A model generated the notes under the pieces. That model did no database searches, was not told where the DNA came from, and was given only the letters and a program-made list of their open reading frames with translations. A stretch of DNA of 64,000 nt from Sinimarinibacterium sp. NLF-5-8 (lineage in GTDB: Bacteria > Pseudomonadota > Gammaproteobacteria > Nevskiales > Nevskiaceae), in the NCBI RefSeq assembly GCF_010092425.1, contig NZ_CP048030.1:1116001-1180000 (forward strand), read 5' to 3'. Positions 19,109 through 28,165 of the stretch are shown here, one piece after another. The translations under genes were made by a program, and so were the position numbers. Positions within the stretch are counted from its first letter, which is position 1; each line of letters begins with the position of its first letter.

Positions 19109-20468
19109 TTTTTTCGGGCTGATGTCCCAGCGTCACCCATTCCTCCGCCATCGAAGGATGCAGCGCCACGGTGCGGTCGAGATCGGCCTTGGTGGCGCCC
19201 ATCTTGATCGCCACGGCCAGCAATTGAATCATCTCCCCGGCATCGGCACCGAGCATGTGCGCGCCGAGAATCCGCTGGGTTTGCGCGTCGGTGATCAATT
19301 TGAACAGCACTCGCTGGGTGCTGCTGCCGAGCGTGTCCTTGAGCGGGCGAAAACGGCTGCGATACACCTCGATTGCCGGAACCTGTGCCAGCGCCTGTTC
19401 CTGGGTCAGGCCAACGGTGCCCAGCTCCGGCGTGGTGAAAACGGCGGTCGGCACGGCCTCGTAATCGGGATAAACCGCTTGCTGGCCAAACAGACGATCG
19501 GCCAAACGATGACCTTCGCGGATCGCCACCGGCGTCAGATTGATGCGATCGGTCACATCGCCCACGGCATAGATGCCCGGCACATTGGTCTGCGCCGCCC
19601 GATCAACCTTGATCTGACCGCGCGCGCCAACGGCAACGCCAGCATCTGCCAGCCCCAGACCCTGCGTATTCGGCACCCGGCCAATCGCCATCAGGCAATG
19701 GTGCGCGCGCACGATCTGCCCCTCATTCAGGTGCAGCTCAAGCTGATCCTGCCGGGATTCAAAACGCTCGATCACCGTGTTGAGCCTAAGGGTGATGCCC
19801 GCCGCCCGCAGCGCCTCGGCCAACCCCTGGCGCAGCTCCTGATCAAAGCCGCGCAGAATCTGCTCGCCGCGATAAACCAGGGTGGTCTGACAACCCAGCC
19901 GTTGCAGCAGGCAGGCAAATTCCACAGCGATGTAGCCGCCCCCCACAATCACCATGCTCGGCGGCAGCTTTGGCAGTTCAAACAGCTCCTCGGAGGTGAT
20001 GACACGCGCCAGCCCAGCCCATGCCGCTTGCCGATAGGGCGTGCCGCCGGTGGCAATGAGGATGCGCGGCGCGCGCAACAAGCGGCCATCGTCGAGCCGC
20101 ACCTGCTGCGCCCCGGCCAGCCGCGCGCGCGCGCGAAACAATTGCACGCCGGCTTTTTCCAGGTTGCTGGCATAAATGTTTTCGAGCCGGGCAATCTGCC
20201 GGTTTTTGTTGGCGACCAGCGTCGCCCAATCGAATTGCGGCGCCTCCACCGACCAGCCGTAATCGCGCGCGCTGGCAAACTCATCGGCAAAGCGCGAGGC
20301 ATACACCATGAACTTTTTGGGAATGCAGCCGCGAATCACGCAGGTTCCGCCAAAGCGATCAGCCTCGACGATGGCCACGCGCGCGCCGTGATTGGCGGCA
20401 ATGCGCGCGGCACGCACGCCGCCGGAGCCGCCGCCGATGACGATGAAATCAAACGCCGTGGCGCTCAT
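19065..20468 (-). CDS. gor: Glutathione-disulfide reductase
   Basis: This 467-residue flavoprotein reduces glutathione disulfide with NADPH. It shows the FAD motif VIGGGSGGVRAARIAA, redox-active cysteines C43 and C48 in GGTCVIRGCIPKK, the NADPH domain VIVGGGYIAVEFA, the second FAD motif GIYAVGDV, and the C-terminal HPSMAEEWV with the catalytic His-Glu. The CVIRGC form is that of gor proteins rather than lipoamide dehydrogenase. Its ATG overlaps the pqiC stop (ATGA, 20465-20468), so it is the last gene of the pqi operon, which suggests an oxidative-stress role for the unit. Confidence 0.92.
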   Translation of the reverse strand: MSATAFDFIVIGGGSGGVRAARIAANHGARVAIVEADRFGGTCVIRGCIPKKFMVYASRFADEFASARDYGWSVEAPQFDWATLVANKNRQIARLENIYASNLEKAGVQLFRARARLAGAQQVRLDDGRLLRAPRILIATGGTPYRQAAWAGLARVITSEELFELPKLPPSMVIVGGGYIAVEFACLLQRLGCQTTLVYRGEQILRGFDQELRQGLAEALRAAGITLRLNTVIERFESRQDQLELHLNEGQIVRAHHCLMAIGRVPNTQGLGLADAGVAVGARGQIKVDRAAQTNVPGIYAVGDVTDRINLTPVAIREGHRLADRLFGQQAVYPDYEAVPTAVFTTPELGTVGLTQEQALAQVPAIEVYRSRFRPLKDTLGSSTQRVLFKLITDAQTQRILGAHMLGADAGEMIQLLAVAIKMGATKADLDRTVALHPSMAEEWVTLGHQPEKIIATAPAPAAVPLP

Positions 20469-21085
20469 GCCGGATCCTCTGGACAGGCCGGACGCTCACC
20501 TGCCGCCAGTCGCCGCAGCGCCGCAGCGAGGGTGTCGGCCAGTTCGATGGCCGCGCGTTGATGGCCTTCGACCAGGGCGTCATAGCCGCCGCTGACGCGC
20601 TGACGGATCTGGCTGGTGCAGATCAGGGCCTGATCGGAATCGCTCAGGCTCCAGCTCGCCTGCAAAACCGCAAAGCCCTCCAGCGTGGAATCAAAACGCT
20701 GCACGTTGACCCGCACTTTCCACAGCGATTGCAAGGCATCACCGGGCAGACGGTAAACGTCGATCACGCCCAGTTGCCGGGTCAGACGCTGCGACAGCGC
20801 ACCCCGCAGCTCGCGCCCCAGAGAGGCCGCCCACTGACGGGTCTCGGCCACCTGCAGCTCGCCGATGCCATTGCGGATGACGATCTGCGGCATATCCACC
20901 TGTTCCGGCACACTCACCGGCATCACTTCAATGGCATAAGCCGCGCGCGCGCCGTGGTCATCGACCCCGGCAGGCAGCGGCGGCACCAGGGTATACAGAT
21001 GCGTACTGGCGGGACTGGCGCAGGCGGCCAGCAGCACAGCGCCCGAGGCGACGGCAACGCGTCGGCACAGCAGTAAAAAGTTCAT
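20465..21085 (-). CDS. pqiC: PqiC-like outer-membrane lipoprotein
   Basis: The 206-residue product has a lipoprotein signal (VASGAVLLAAC-ASP), followed by the start THLYTLVPP typical of ABC-transport auxiliary lipoproteins (DUF330). PqiC is thought to sit in the outer membrane at the end of the PqiB tube. It begins 3 bases after the pqiB stop and overlaps gor at its own stop, fitting a single operon. Confidence 0.85.
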   Translation of the reverse strand: MNFLLLCRRVAVASGAVLLAACASPASTHLYTLVPPLPAGVDDHGARAAYAIEVMPVSVPEQVDMPQIVIRNGIGELQVAETRQWAASLGRELRGALSQRLTRQLGVIDVYRLPGDALQSLWKVRVNVQRFDSTLEGFAVLQASWSLSDSDQALICTSQIRQRVSGGYDALVEGHQRAAIELADTLAAALRRLAAGERPACPEDPA

Positions 21086-21088
21086 CGG

Positions 21089-22747
21089 TTACTCCTGATC
21101 TTCGCGCGGCTGCGGATCGGCTGCATCGCGCTTGCCGCGCAGCAACGACTGTGGATTGCGTTGTAAAAAGTCGGTCAGGCCGCGCAGCGAGCGCCCCGCG
21201 CGCTCCAGCTCGTACAGGGTCTGGCGCGCATCTTCCTTGAGCGTGGATTCGGACGCGCGCAGGGCCTGGCTGGCTGACTCCAGCGTGCGCCGCGCCTGAT
21301 CCAGCGTATCGACCGCAGCGGGGGTGACATCCGAGTCCAGACGGGTGAGCAGGCGGTTGACGCCGGTGATGCTGTCGCGCAGCCCCTGCCCCAGTTCGGC
21401 AAACGGAATCCGGCTCAGGCGATCGACGATTTCGGCAACCTGCGTCTGCATTTGCGCCAGACTGCCGCGCTCGGTGGGCAACACCAGCAGGCCGCTTTCA
21501 CGCACCGCCGCCTGCTGCACGCGCCGCCGCTGGGCCGAGGGAATCTCCAGTGCAACATAAAGCTGGCCGGTGAGCAGGTTGCCGGTTTTCAGTTGTGCAT
21601 GCAGACCTTCTTCGAGCAGCCGCATCAGCACGTCTTCTTCGGTTCCGCCGGTTTTGGCCAGCAGCGCCTTGAGCCGTTCATAGCCTTTGCCCAGTCGTTG
21701 CGGAAACAGCCGCGCAATGACGTTGCCGTACAGCTCACGCTTTTGCTCGTCGTAATCCAGCACCACCGATTCCACATCGCCAAATGCCACGCCGTTGAGA
21801 TCCACCGGCGCGCCCACGCTCAGGCCGCGCACCGATTCGGCAAAACGCATCCGCACCCGCACCGGCCTGCCGGAAGGCGGCGCCATCGCCATCTCGCGGT
21901 TGTCGTTGAGCCAGAACGACTGACCTTCCCTGGCTGGCTCGGCATCTTCCAGGGTTTCAAAGGCAATGCCACCCGACAGGATCGACACCAATGATTCGGT
22001 GCTGACCTTGACCCCGGCTGCGCTCAGCGACACGTCAACGCCGCTGGCATTCCAGAAGCGGGTATCGGCAGTGACCAGCTTGTCGTAAGGGCTGTCGATG
22101 AAAATCCGCAGCGTCACCGTGCGGCCACCGTCATCCAGCTCGTAATTGCCGACGCGCCCGACCGGAATCTGGCGAAAATAAATCGGCGCCCCCGCCCCCA
22201 GGGAGCCGAGTTGCGTGGTGCGCAGGGCAAAACTGGTACCGGCTTCGTCGTTGGTGACCACCGGCGGCGTTTCCAGCCCGACGAACTCGCGCCGTGCCTC
22301 ACTGGAATGGCCCACATCAATACTGATGTAAGCCCCCGAAACCAGCGTCCCCAATCCCGACACACCGCCCTGGTCAATGCGCGGCTTGACCACCCAGAAG
22401 CGTGAGTCCTCTACCGCCAGCTTGCTGGCCTGCCGGGTCATTTCGATGTTGACGACGACGTTTTGCAGATCGTCCGCCAGATGGATGCCGCGCACGACAC
22501 CCACCACCACATCCTTGTAGCGCACCTCGGTCTTGCCCGATTGCAGGCTTTCGGCGCTGCGAAAAGTCACCTCGATATGGGTACCGGCGGACAGCAGGCT
22601 GCGGATCAGCAGGGTCAGGCCAATCAGCGCTGCCACGATCGGCACCACCCAGACCAAAGAGAACGAGCCGCGTCTCGGATGGCGGATTTCGGGTTTGGGC
22701 AGATCGCTGTCAGCGAGTGTTACCGCAGGGGTTGCATGGTTACTCAT
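21089..22747 (-). CDS. pqiB: Intermembrane transport protein PqiB (three MCE domains)
   Basis: The 552-residue protein has one N-terminal transmembrane anchor (LVWVVPIVAALIGLTLLI) and three MlaD/MCE domains, opening at about residues 55 (IEVTFRSAESLQSGKTEVRY), 170 (SFALRTTQLGSLGAGAPIYF) and 290 (VRVRMRFAESVRGLSVGAPV). A long C-terminal helical region (about 420-530) would form the needle across the periplasm. MCE proteins make hexameric tunnels moving lipids between membranes. The start codon overlaps the preceding pqiA-like gene by 8 bases. Confidence 0.92.
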   Translation of the reverse strand: MSNHATPAVTLADSDLPKPEIRHPRRGSFSLVWVVPIVAALIGLTLLIRSLLSAGTHIEVTFRSAESLQSGKTEVRYKDVVVGVVRGIHLADDLQNVVVNIEMTRQASKLAVEDSRFWVVKPRIDQGGVSGLGTLVSGAYISIDVGHSSEARREFVGLETPPVVTNDEAGTSFALRTTQLGSLGAGAPIYFRQIPVGRVGNYELDDGGRTVTLRIFIDSPYDKLVTADTRFWNASGVDVSLSAAGVKVSTESLVSILSGGIAFETLEDAEPAREGQSFWLNDNREMAMAPPSGRPVRVRMRFAESVRGLSVGAPVDLNGVAFGDVESVVLDYDEQKRELYGNVIARLFPQRLGKGYERLKALLAKTGGTEEDVLMRLLEEGLHAQLKTGNLLTGQLYVALEIPSAQRRRVQQAAVRESGLLVLPTERGSLAQMQTQVAEIVDRLSRIPFAELGQGLRDSITGVNRLLTRLDSDVTPAAVDTLDQARRTLESASQALRASESTLKEDARQTLYELERAGRSLRGLTDFLQRNPQSLLRGKRDAADPQPREDQE

Positions 22748-23381
22748 GGTTTTCGGAATCGGTCTCGTCGGTGTCCCAGATCATTCGCGGATCAAAGCTC
22801 AGGGTTGAAATCATCGTCAGCACCACCACCGCCGCAAACGCGATCGCCGCGCCGCCGGGCAGCACTTCGGCCATACCACGAAAATGCACCAGCCCCACCA
22901 GCAGCGCCACCACAAACACATCGAGCATCGACCAGTAGCCGATGATTTCAATGAAGCGATACAGGCGCGCGCGCTGCGGCTGTTTCCACGTCGTTTTCAG
23001 CTGCACGCTGATCAGCAGCACCGCCATGATGATGATCTTGGCCACCGGCACCACGATGCTGGCAACAAACACGATGATGGCAATCTCCGGCGATCCGCCC
23101 TGCCACAGCGCCACCACGCCGGACAGAATCGTATCAAAGCGATCTTCCAGCAATGAGGTGGTGCGCATCATCGTCAGCGTATTGGCGGGGATGTACAAAA
23201 TGGCTGCGGCAATCAGCATCGCCCACGAAATCGCCAGACTGCCAGGGCGTCGGCTGCACACATGCACCCCGCAGCGACGGCAGTACAAATGCGCCTGGTG
23301 GCGGCGCGGTTGCTGGTAGATCGCCCCACAGCCGTGGCAACTGAGCAACCCCATCTGGCGCGCGGAATGAATGCGGTTCAT
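22740..23381 (-). CDS. pqiA: PqiA-like membrane protein, second half-unit
   Basis: This 213-residue protein corresponds to one PqiA domain. It has a rubredoxin-like zinc motif (LLSCHGCGAIYQQ...LYCRRCG), then about four transmembrane helices (MLIAAAILYIPANTLTMM; IAIIVFVASIVVPVAKIIIM; YWSMLDVFVVALLVG; IAFAAVVVLTMISTL). The ATG at 23381 overlaps the stop of the first half-unit (ATGA). In E. coli both halves are one PqiA polypeptide; here they are two genes. It probably forms the inner-membrane base of the PqiB tunnel. Confidence 0.85.
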   Translation of the reverse strand: MNRIHSARQMGLLSCHGCGAIYQQPRRHQAHLYCRRCGVHVCSRRPGSLAISWAMLIAAAILYIPANTLTMMRTTSLLEDRFDTILSGVVALWQGGSPEIAIIVFVASIVVPVAKIIIMAVLLISVQLKTTWKQPQRARLYRFIEIIGYWSMLDVFVVALLVGLVHFRGMAEVLPGGAAIAFAAVVVLTMISTLSFDPRMIWDTDETDSENHE

Positions 23382-23995
23382 GCGGCTTGCGCCTGTTCGG
23401 CGTAATCCCACAGATCATGCAGATCGAACAGGCGCAGCAGCGTGAGGTTGATCGTCAGCACTGCCAGTGCCCACAAGCCCACGCCCGGGGTGATTTGCGA
23501 GTCTGCGGTGAGCTTGACCGCCGCCACCAGAATGCCCACCAGAAACACTTCGACCATGCTCCAGGGGCGCATGTGCCGGGCGATGTGCATCAACGGCCGG
23601 AATCCCGGCGGCACCTGCCCCGCACGCAGCGGCAGCAGAATGTAGGAAAACAGCAGAATCTGTGACAGCGGCAAAAAAAACAGGCACAGCGCGGCGAGCA
23701 CACTGATAAAGCCGGTGCCGGCGTCATAGGTGGCAAAAATCGCATCCCACAGCGTCACCGTTTCCCATGCGCCGCCCAGCTGCATTTTGAGTACCGGAAA
23801 AACGTTGGCGATCAGAAACATCACCAGCCCCGACAGGGTGACGGCCAGCATCGCGTCGATGCTCAGGTGGCGCTCCCGATACAGCTCGGCTCCGCAACGC
23901 CGGCAATACAGGCTGTCCCCGTGCGCCAGCGCCACACGCTGATGCACGGCATCGCAGCATTCACAGATCAGCAAGTCAGAAGAATGAATTATCAC
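23378..23995 (-). CDS. pqiA: PqiA-like membrane protein, first half-unit
   Basis: The product has the same plan as its downstream partner: zinc cysteines (LLICECCDAVHQ...LYCRRCG) then helices including MLAVTLSGLVMFLIANVFPVL and WSMVEVFLVGILVAAVKL, the PqiA signature. The start is uncertain. The GTG at 23995 puts the first zinc motif about 11 residues from the N-terminus, as is usual; a TTG at 24049 would add 18 residues. It is the first gene of the pqiA-pqiA-pqiB-pqiC-gor operon, so the promoter should lie within 24000-24109. Confidence 0.8.
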   Translation of the reverse strand: MIIHSSDLLICECCDAVHQRVALAHGDSLYCRRCGAELYRERHLSIDAMLAVTLSGLVMFLIANVFPVLKMQLGGAWETVTLWDAIFATYDAGTGFISVLAALCLFFLPLSQILLFSYILLPLRAGQVPPGFRPLMHIARHMRPWSMVEVFLVGILVAAVKLTADSQITPGVGLWALAVLTINLTLLRLFDLHDLWDYAEQAQAA

Positions 23996-24109
23996 AACGG
24001 CCAGGAAGTGAGCCAAACGTGCGCGAAGTCTAGCAAGGCTCCCCGACAAACTGCGCGAAGCGTGCCTAAATGCGCGATGATGTGCGCCCCTTTTTTTCGT
24101 GAGTCTTCA

Positions 24110-25330
24110 ATGATTCCCTTTTCACTCAAAGTGTTCTGCCTGCGCGTATTCATGTGGGCGCTCAAGCTCGTGACCCGGATTCTGCCGGTGCGCCAGCCCG
24201 ATCTGTTCGTCGGCGAAGGCGCCGCGCTGAAGCTGGTGGATCACTTTGCGCGCAGCGGGGTCAAACGCCTGCTGCTGGTCACCGACGCCATGCTGATCAA
24301 GCTGGGATTGCTCGATGCAATCCAGGCACGGCTGGCATTCCACCAGATCCAGGTCACTGTTTACGACGGCATCGAGCCCGACCCCAGCATCGAACAGATC
24401 GAAGCCGGGCTGACGCTGCTGCAAAGCCATGATTGCACGGCGATCCTGGCCGTCGGCGGCGGCTCGTCGATGGACGCCGCCAAGGTCATCGCCGCGCGCG
24501 CCACCAATCCGCACAAGATCCGCTGGATGGCCGGCAAATTGCGGGTACTGTTCAAGCCGCTGCCGCTGTATGTCATCCCCACCACCTCCGGCACCGGCTC
24601 CGAGGTGACCATCGCCGCCGTGGTCTCCGATCCGGCCAACACGCGTAAATTTGCCATCATGGACCCGGCTCTGGTGCCACAGGGCGCCGCCCTCGATCCA
24701 CGGCTGACCCAGGGTCTGCCCCCCGCCATTACCGCCGCCACCGGCATGGATGCCCTGACCCATGCCATCGAAGCCTACATCTCGCATAACCATCTGCCGG
24801 AAACCGACTTTTATGCACTCGAAGCCGTGCGCCTGATCAGTGAATTCCTGCCGCGCGTGATGGACAACGGCGCCGACCTGCACGCGCGTGAACAAATGGC
24901 ACTGGCTTCATACAAGGCGGGGGCCGCCTTCACCAAAGCCGGCGTGGGGTACGTCCACGCCATTGCCCACAACTTTGGCGCGCGCTACCACATCCCCCAC
25001 GGACTGGCCAACGCCATCGTGCTGCCGCATGTACTGGAGTTTTCCAAACCGGCCTGCCTCAAGCGCCTGGCCGATCTGGCGCGCGTCAGCGGCCTGGCCC
25101 GCGAAACCCTGCGCGACGATGAACTCGCCGATGCCTTCATCGCCCACATCCGCGCACTGAACCAGCGCTTTGGCATCCCCGCCAAGGTTGAATCGCTCAA
25201 AGCCGCCGACATCCCTCTGATCGCCCAGGCGGCGATTGCAGAAGCGCGCTGGACTTACGCCGTTCCGCGCTACCTCACCCCTGCGCAATGCGAGGCGCTG
25301 ATCGCCCAGATGCTGCCTGCCGCCTCCTAA
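24110..25330 (+). CDS. Iron-containing alcohol dehydrogenase
   Basis: This 406-residue protein belongs to the metal-dependent type III alcohol dehydrogenases. It has the nucleotide-binding motif AVGGGSSMDAAKVIAA, TTSGTGSEVT, the metal-ligand segment GMDALTHAIEAYISH, and the His-rich HAIAHNFGARYHIPHG. A hydrophobic, amphipathic N-terminus (LKVFCLRVFMWALKLVTRILPV) is longer than usual and may associate with membrane. The ATG at 24110 was chosen over longer in-frame extensions, which lack similarity. Only 3 bases separate it from the DUF2868 gene. The true substrate, some alcohol or aldehyde, is unknown. Confidence 0.9.
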   Translation: MIPFSLKVFCLRVFMWALKLVTRILPVRQPDLFVGEGAALKLVDHFARSGVKRLLLVTDAMLIKLGLLDAIQARLAFHQIQVTVYDGIEPDPSIEQIEAGLTLLQSHDCTAILAVGGGSSMDAAKVIAARATNPHKIRWMAGKLRVLFKPLPLYVIPTTSGTGSEVTIAAVVSDPANTRKFAIMDPALVPQGAALDPRLTQGLPPAITAATGMDALTHAIEAYISHNHLPETDFYALEAVRLISEFLPRVMDNGADLHAREQMALASYKAGAAFTKAGVGYVHAIAHNFGARYHIPHGLANAIVLPHVLEFSKPACLKRLADLARVSGLARETLRDDELADAFIAHIRALNQRFGIPAKVESLKAADIPLIAQAAIAEARWTYAVPRYLTPAQCEALIAQMLPAAS

Positions 25331-25333
25331 GCC

Positions 25334-26728
25334 ATGGCAGCTTCTTCGGCGCGCGCGCCGCTGGCGCGGCTATGGCGGGTTCTGGTGTGTCTGCATGAAG
25401 AACGCCAGGGTCACCCCGACCACGACCCTGAAGCTGACGCCGCTGCAATTGCCCAAGGCGGCGATCTGCTGGCGCGCGCGCAAACCCGTGCCCTGCATCT
25501 GAGCAGTGCCGAGTCGGGACTGGCACAGCTGGCCATCGGCATGCGCAGCATCAAGCTGGCGCTGCTGGCACTGCTGATGCTTGCCGCCCTCTCCGGCATG
25601 GCCGCCAGTGCCAGCGCGCTCTCGGCTCGCGATCCGGCCAATCTGCCGTGGTTGCTGCTGATCCTGATCGGCAGCAACCTCGCCATGCTGCTGGTCTGGC
25701 TGCTGTTGCTGACCCAGCGCGCGCGGCTGACGGCACTCGGTGCGATCTTGCAGCCGTGGCTGGCACCGGCCTGGCGCTGGTTGCAGCGTCACAATCCGCA
25801 AGCCGCCCAGAAACCTGCGGTGCCATTGCAAAGCGCCCTGCCGCTGCTGCTCAGCGGCGCGCGCGCGCGCTGGCTGTGGGCTTGTCTGTCTCACGCCCTG
25901 TGGCTGGCATTTGCCCTGGGTGCGGCGCTGTGCCTGCTGGTGCTGCTCAGCGCCCAGCATCACGAGCTGAGCTGGCGCACAACCTTGCTGACCCCGTCTC
26001 AACTGCAAAACCTCGCGGATGCTCTGTCGCTGCTGCCGGCTGCAGTGGGCATGACCCCACTGTCGGTCGAGGCCAGCGGCAGCGCCGCCGATCAACATTG
26101 GGCGCGCTGGCTGATCGTCTGTGTCTTGCTGTATGGCGCCGCGCCGCGCGCACTGGCGCTGACGGTCTGCCTGTGGCTGCTGTATCGCGCCTGCCGTCCC
26201 TTGAGCCGCGACGCCCAGCGACCTGGCTACGCACGCTTGCGCGCGCGGCTGTTTCCCAGCGCCCTGATCGGCGCCATCGTTGATCCCGGCGTGCCCCTGA
26301 CCGACAGCACCGCCGCCAGCACAGCCACCCCCATCGAAACCTTGACCGCCCTGACGCCAGGCCACTACCTCGGTCTGGCGCTGGACATGCCCAGCGACCC
26401 CGGCGCCCCGCAGCTCGACGGCATCCATTGGCAATGGCTGGGCGCCATCGACAGCGCAGAGGCGCGCGCGCGCGCACTGCAGGCCGCTGCCGACAATGGC
26501 GACCCACGCCAGGCCATCGCCGTGATCGTCAACGCCACGCACACGCCCGACCGTGGCATTGAGCGCTTTGTTGCCGCAATCGTCGCCCGCGCGCGCGCGC
26601 CGGTTCATCTGCTGCTCGATCAGCTACAGCCGCTGCAACAACGCGGTGCGGCGCGCGCGCAGCAGCGGCTCAGCGACTGGCGCGATCTGGCACAGCGCGC
26701 CGGTGCCCGACTGGTGGCGCTGCCATGA
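25334..26728 (+). CDS. DUF2868-type membrane protein, partner of GTPase
   Basis: The 464-residue protein has an N-terminal soluble part (LARLWRVLVCLHEERQGHP), then hydrophobic segments near residues 75-95, 105-130, 180-205 and 255-290, and a soluble C-terminal part of about 150 residues (HYLGLALDMPSDPGAPQLDGIHW). The order DUF2868 followed by a GTPase with DUF3482 is conserved in many proteobacteria; I assign it by that pairing and the membrane profile. The stop overlaps the GTPase start. The biochemical role is undescribed as far as I know. Confidence 0.75.
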   Translation: MAASSARAPLARLWRVLVCLHEERQGHPDHDPEADAAAIAQGGDLLARAQTRALHLSSAESGLAQLAIGMRSIKLALLALLMLAALSGMAASASALSARDPANLPWLLLILIGSNLAMLLVWLLLLTQRARLTALGAILQPWLAPAWRWLQRHNPQAAQKPAVPLQSALPLLLSGARARWLWACLSHALWLAFALGAALCLLVLLSAQHHELSWRTTLLTPSQLQNLADALSLLPAAVGMTPLSVEASGSAADQHWARWLIVCVLLYGAAPRALALTVCLWLLYRACRPLSRDAQRPGYARLRARLFPSALIGAIVDPGVPLTDSTAASTATPIETLTALTPGHYLGLALDMPSDPGAPQLDGIHWQWLGAIDSAEARARALQAAADNGDPRQAIAVIVNATHTPDRGIERFVAAIVARARAPVHLLLDQLQPLQQRGAARAQQRLSDWRDLAQRAGARLVALP

Positions 26729-28137
26729 ATACCGCTGCTGTGGCCATTGCCGTGGTCGGGCACACCAATACCGGCAAAACCTCGCTGCTGCGGACGCTGA
26801 CCCGCGACGCTCATTTCGGCGAGGTGGCCGATCGCCCGTCCACCACCCGCGACGTGCGCGCGGTGCATCTGCTTGCCGAAGGGCAAAAGCAAGTGACGCT
26901 GTTTGATACGCCGGGGCTGGAAGACGCGCTGGGGCTGGCGCTGCTGATGACGCAGCACCATGCCGGGGCGCGCGATCCGCAAGCGGCGATCGAGGCGTTT
27001 TTGCAGGGCGACCACGGCGGCGGCCAGTTTGAACAGGAAGCCAAGGTTCTGCGGCAAATGCTGGTCAGCGACGCGGCGCTCTACGTCATCGACGCGCGCG
27101 AGCCGATGCTGGCCAAGCACCGCGAAGAATTGCGTCTGCTGGCCGCTTGCGGCAAGCCGCTGCTGCCGCTGCTCAACTTTGTGGCGCCGGTCAACGGGGT
27201 TGCATCGGCGTACTTGCAGGACTGGAAACAACAGTGCGCGCGCCTGGGGCTACACATCATGGTGGCGTTTGACACCGTGGTTTACGACAGCGCCGCCGAA
27301 CAGCAGTTGTTTTCAAAACTCAGTCTATTGCTGGAGTCGCAACGGCCCCACTTTACCGCGCTGATGCGCAGCCGCCTGCAAGAACGCCGTGAGCTGACCG
27401 ACGCGGCCTGCGCCTGTATCGCCGATCTGCTGATCGACGCCGCCGCGCTGCAACGGCGCAGCCTGGTGGAGGCTTCCGACAATGCCGCCAACAAGGCCGT
27501 CGTCGATCAATTGCGCGATGCCGTGCGCGCGGCCGAACAACGCTGCGTGACCGATCTGCTGGCCCTGTTTCGCTTTGAACTGGGGACTCACCATCCGCCC
27601 GAACTGCCCTTGCAGCATGGCCGCTGGGCGCAGGACATGTTTGATCCCGAAGCCCTCAAGCTGCTGGGCATCGACGCCGGCTCGATGGCGGTCAAGGGGG
27701 CGCTGGCAGGTCTGACGATCGACGCCGCACTCGGCGGCGCCAGTCTCGGCACCGGCGCGCTCATCGGTGCCGGTCTGGGCACCCTGTGGAGCGCCGCCCA
27801 GCGCTGGAGCAAACCGCTGATTGACCAATGGCGCGGCTATCAAACCTATTCTTTGCAGGACACCACGCTGGCGCTGATCGCCAACCGCCAGATTCAGCTT
27901 CTCGCCGCGCTGCTCAGACGCGGCCACGCCAGTCTGCAAGTGCTGCGCACCCAGGACCAGCAAGGATGGCCGTCCGATGCGGTCAAAACCGCAACCGCGC
28001 GCTTTGCCAGTGTGGCGCAGTGGTCGCGCCTGAACGGTGATGCCGACTACCAAAGCCCGCCAGCGAGCCTCCGGCAAGCCCTGATTGATGCCCTGCGCGA
28101 TGCGTTGCCGGTGCACGCAGCCCCCCCTGAACCCTGA
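26725..28137 (+). CDS. GTPase with DUF3482 domain
   Basis: The 470-residue product begins with an Era/Ras-like GTPase fold: G1 P-loop GHTNTGKTS (residues 12-20), switch residues STTRDVRAV, G3 LFDTPGLED, and a G4-like region at LPLLNFVAP that lacks a clear NKxD. The C-terminal half contains an Ala/Gly-rich hydrophobic hairpin (LAGLTIDAALGGASLGTGALIG) suited to membrane insertion. ATGA overlap with the DUF2868 gene implies translational coupling and a shared complex at the inner membrane. Function unknown. Confidence 0.8.
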   Translation: MNTAAVAIAVVGHTNTGKTSLLRTLTRDAHFGEVADRPSTTRDVRAVHLLAEGQKQVTLFDTPGLEDALGLALLMTQHHAGARDPQAAIEAFLQGDHGGGQFEQEAKVLRQMLVSDAALYVIDAREPMLAKHREELRLLAACGKPLLPLLNFVAPVNGVASAYLQDWKQQCARLGLHIMVAFDTVVYDSAAEQQLFSKLSLLLESQRPHFTALMRSRLQERRELTDAACACIADLLIDAAALQRRSLVEASDNAANKAVVDQLRDAVRAAEQRCVTDLLALFRFELGTHHPPELPLQHGRWAQDMFDPEALKLLGIDAGSMAVKGALAGLTIDAALGGASLGTGALIGAGLGTLWSAAQRWSKPLIDQWRGYQTYSLQDTTLALIANRQIQLLAALLRRGHASLQVLRTQDQQGWPSDAVKTATARFASVAQWSRLNGDADYQSPPASLRQALIDALRDALPVHAAPPEP

Positions 28138-28165
28138 AACCCCCGCCCCATCCCGGCAGCCCGCC

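Noticed and set aside
18738-20561. Rightward open frame of 607 codons opposite gor and pqiC
   Set aside because: Its translation is rich in Arg, His and Gln with no domain, and the opposite strand encodes clear glutathione reductase and PqiC. It is a GC-rich shadow.
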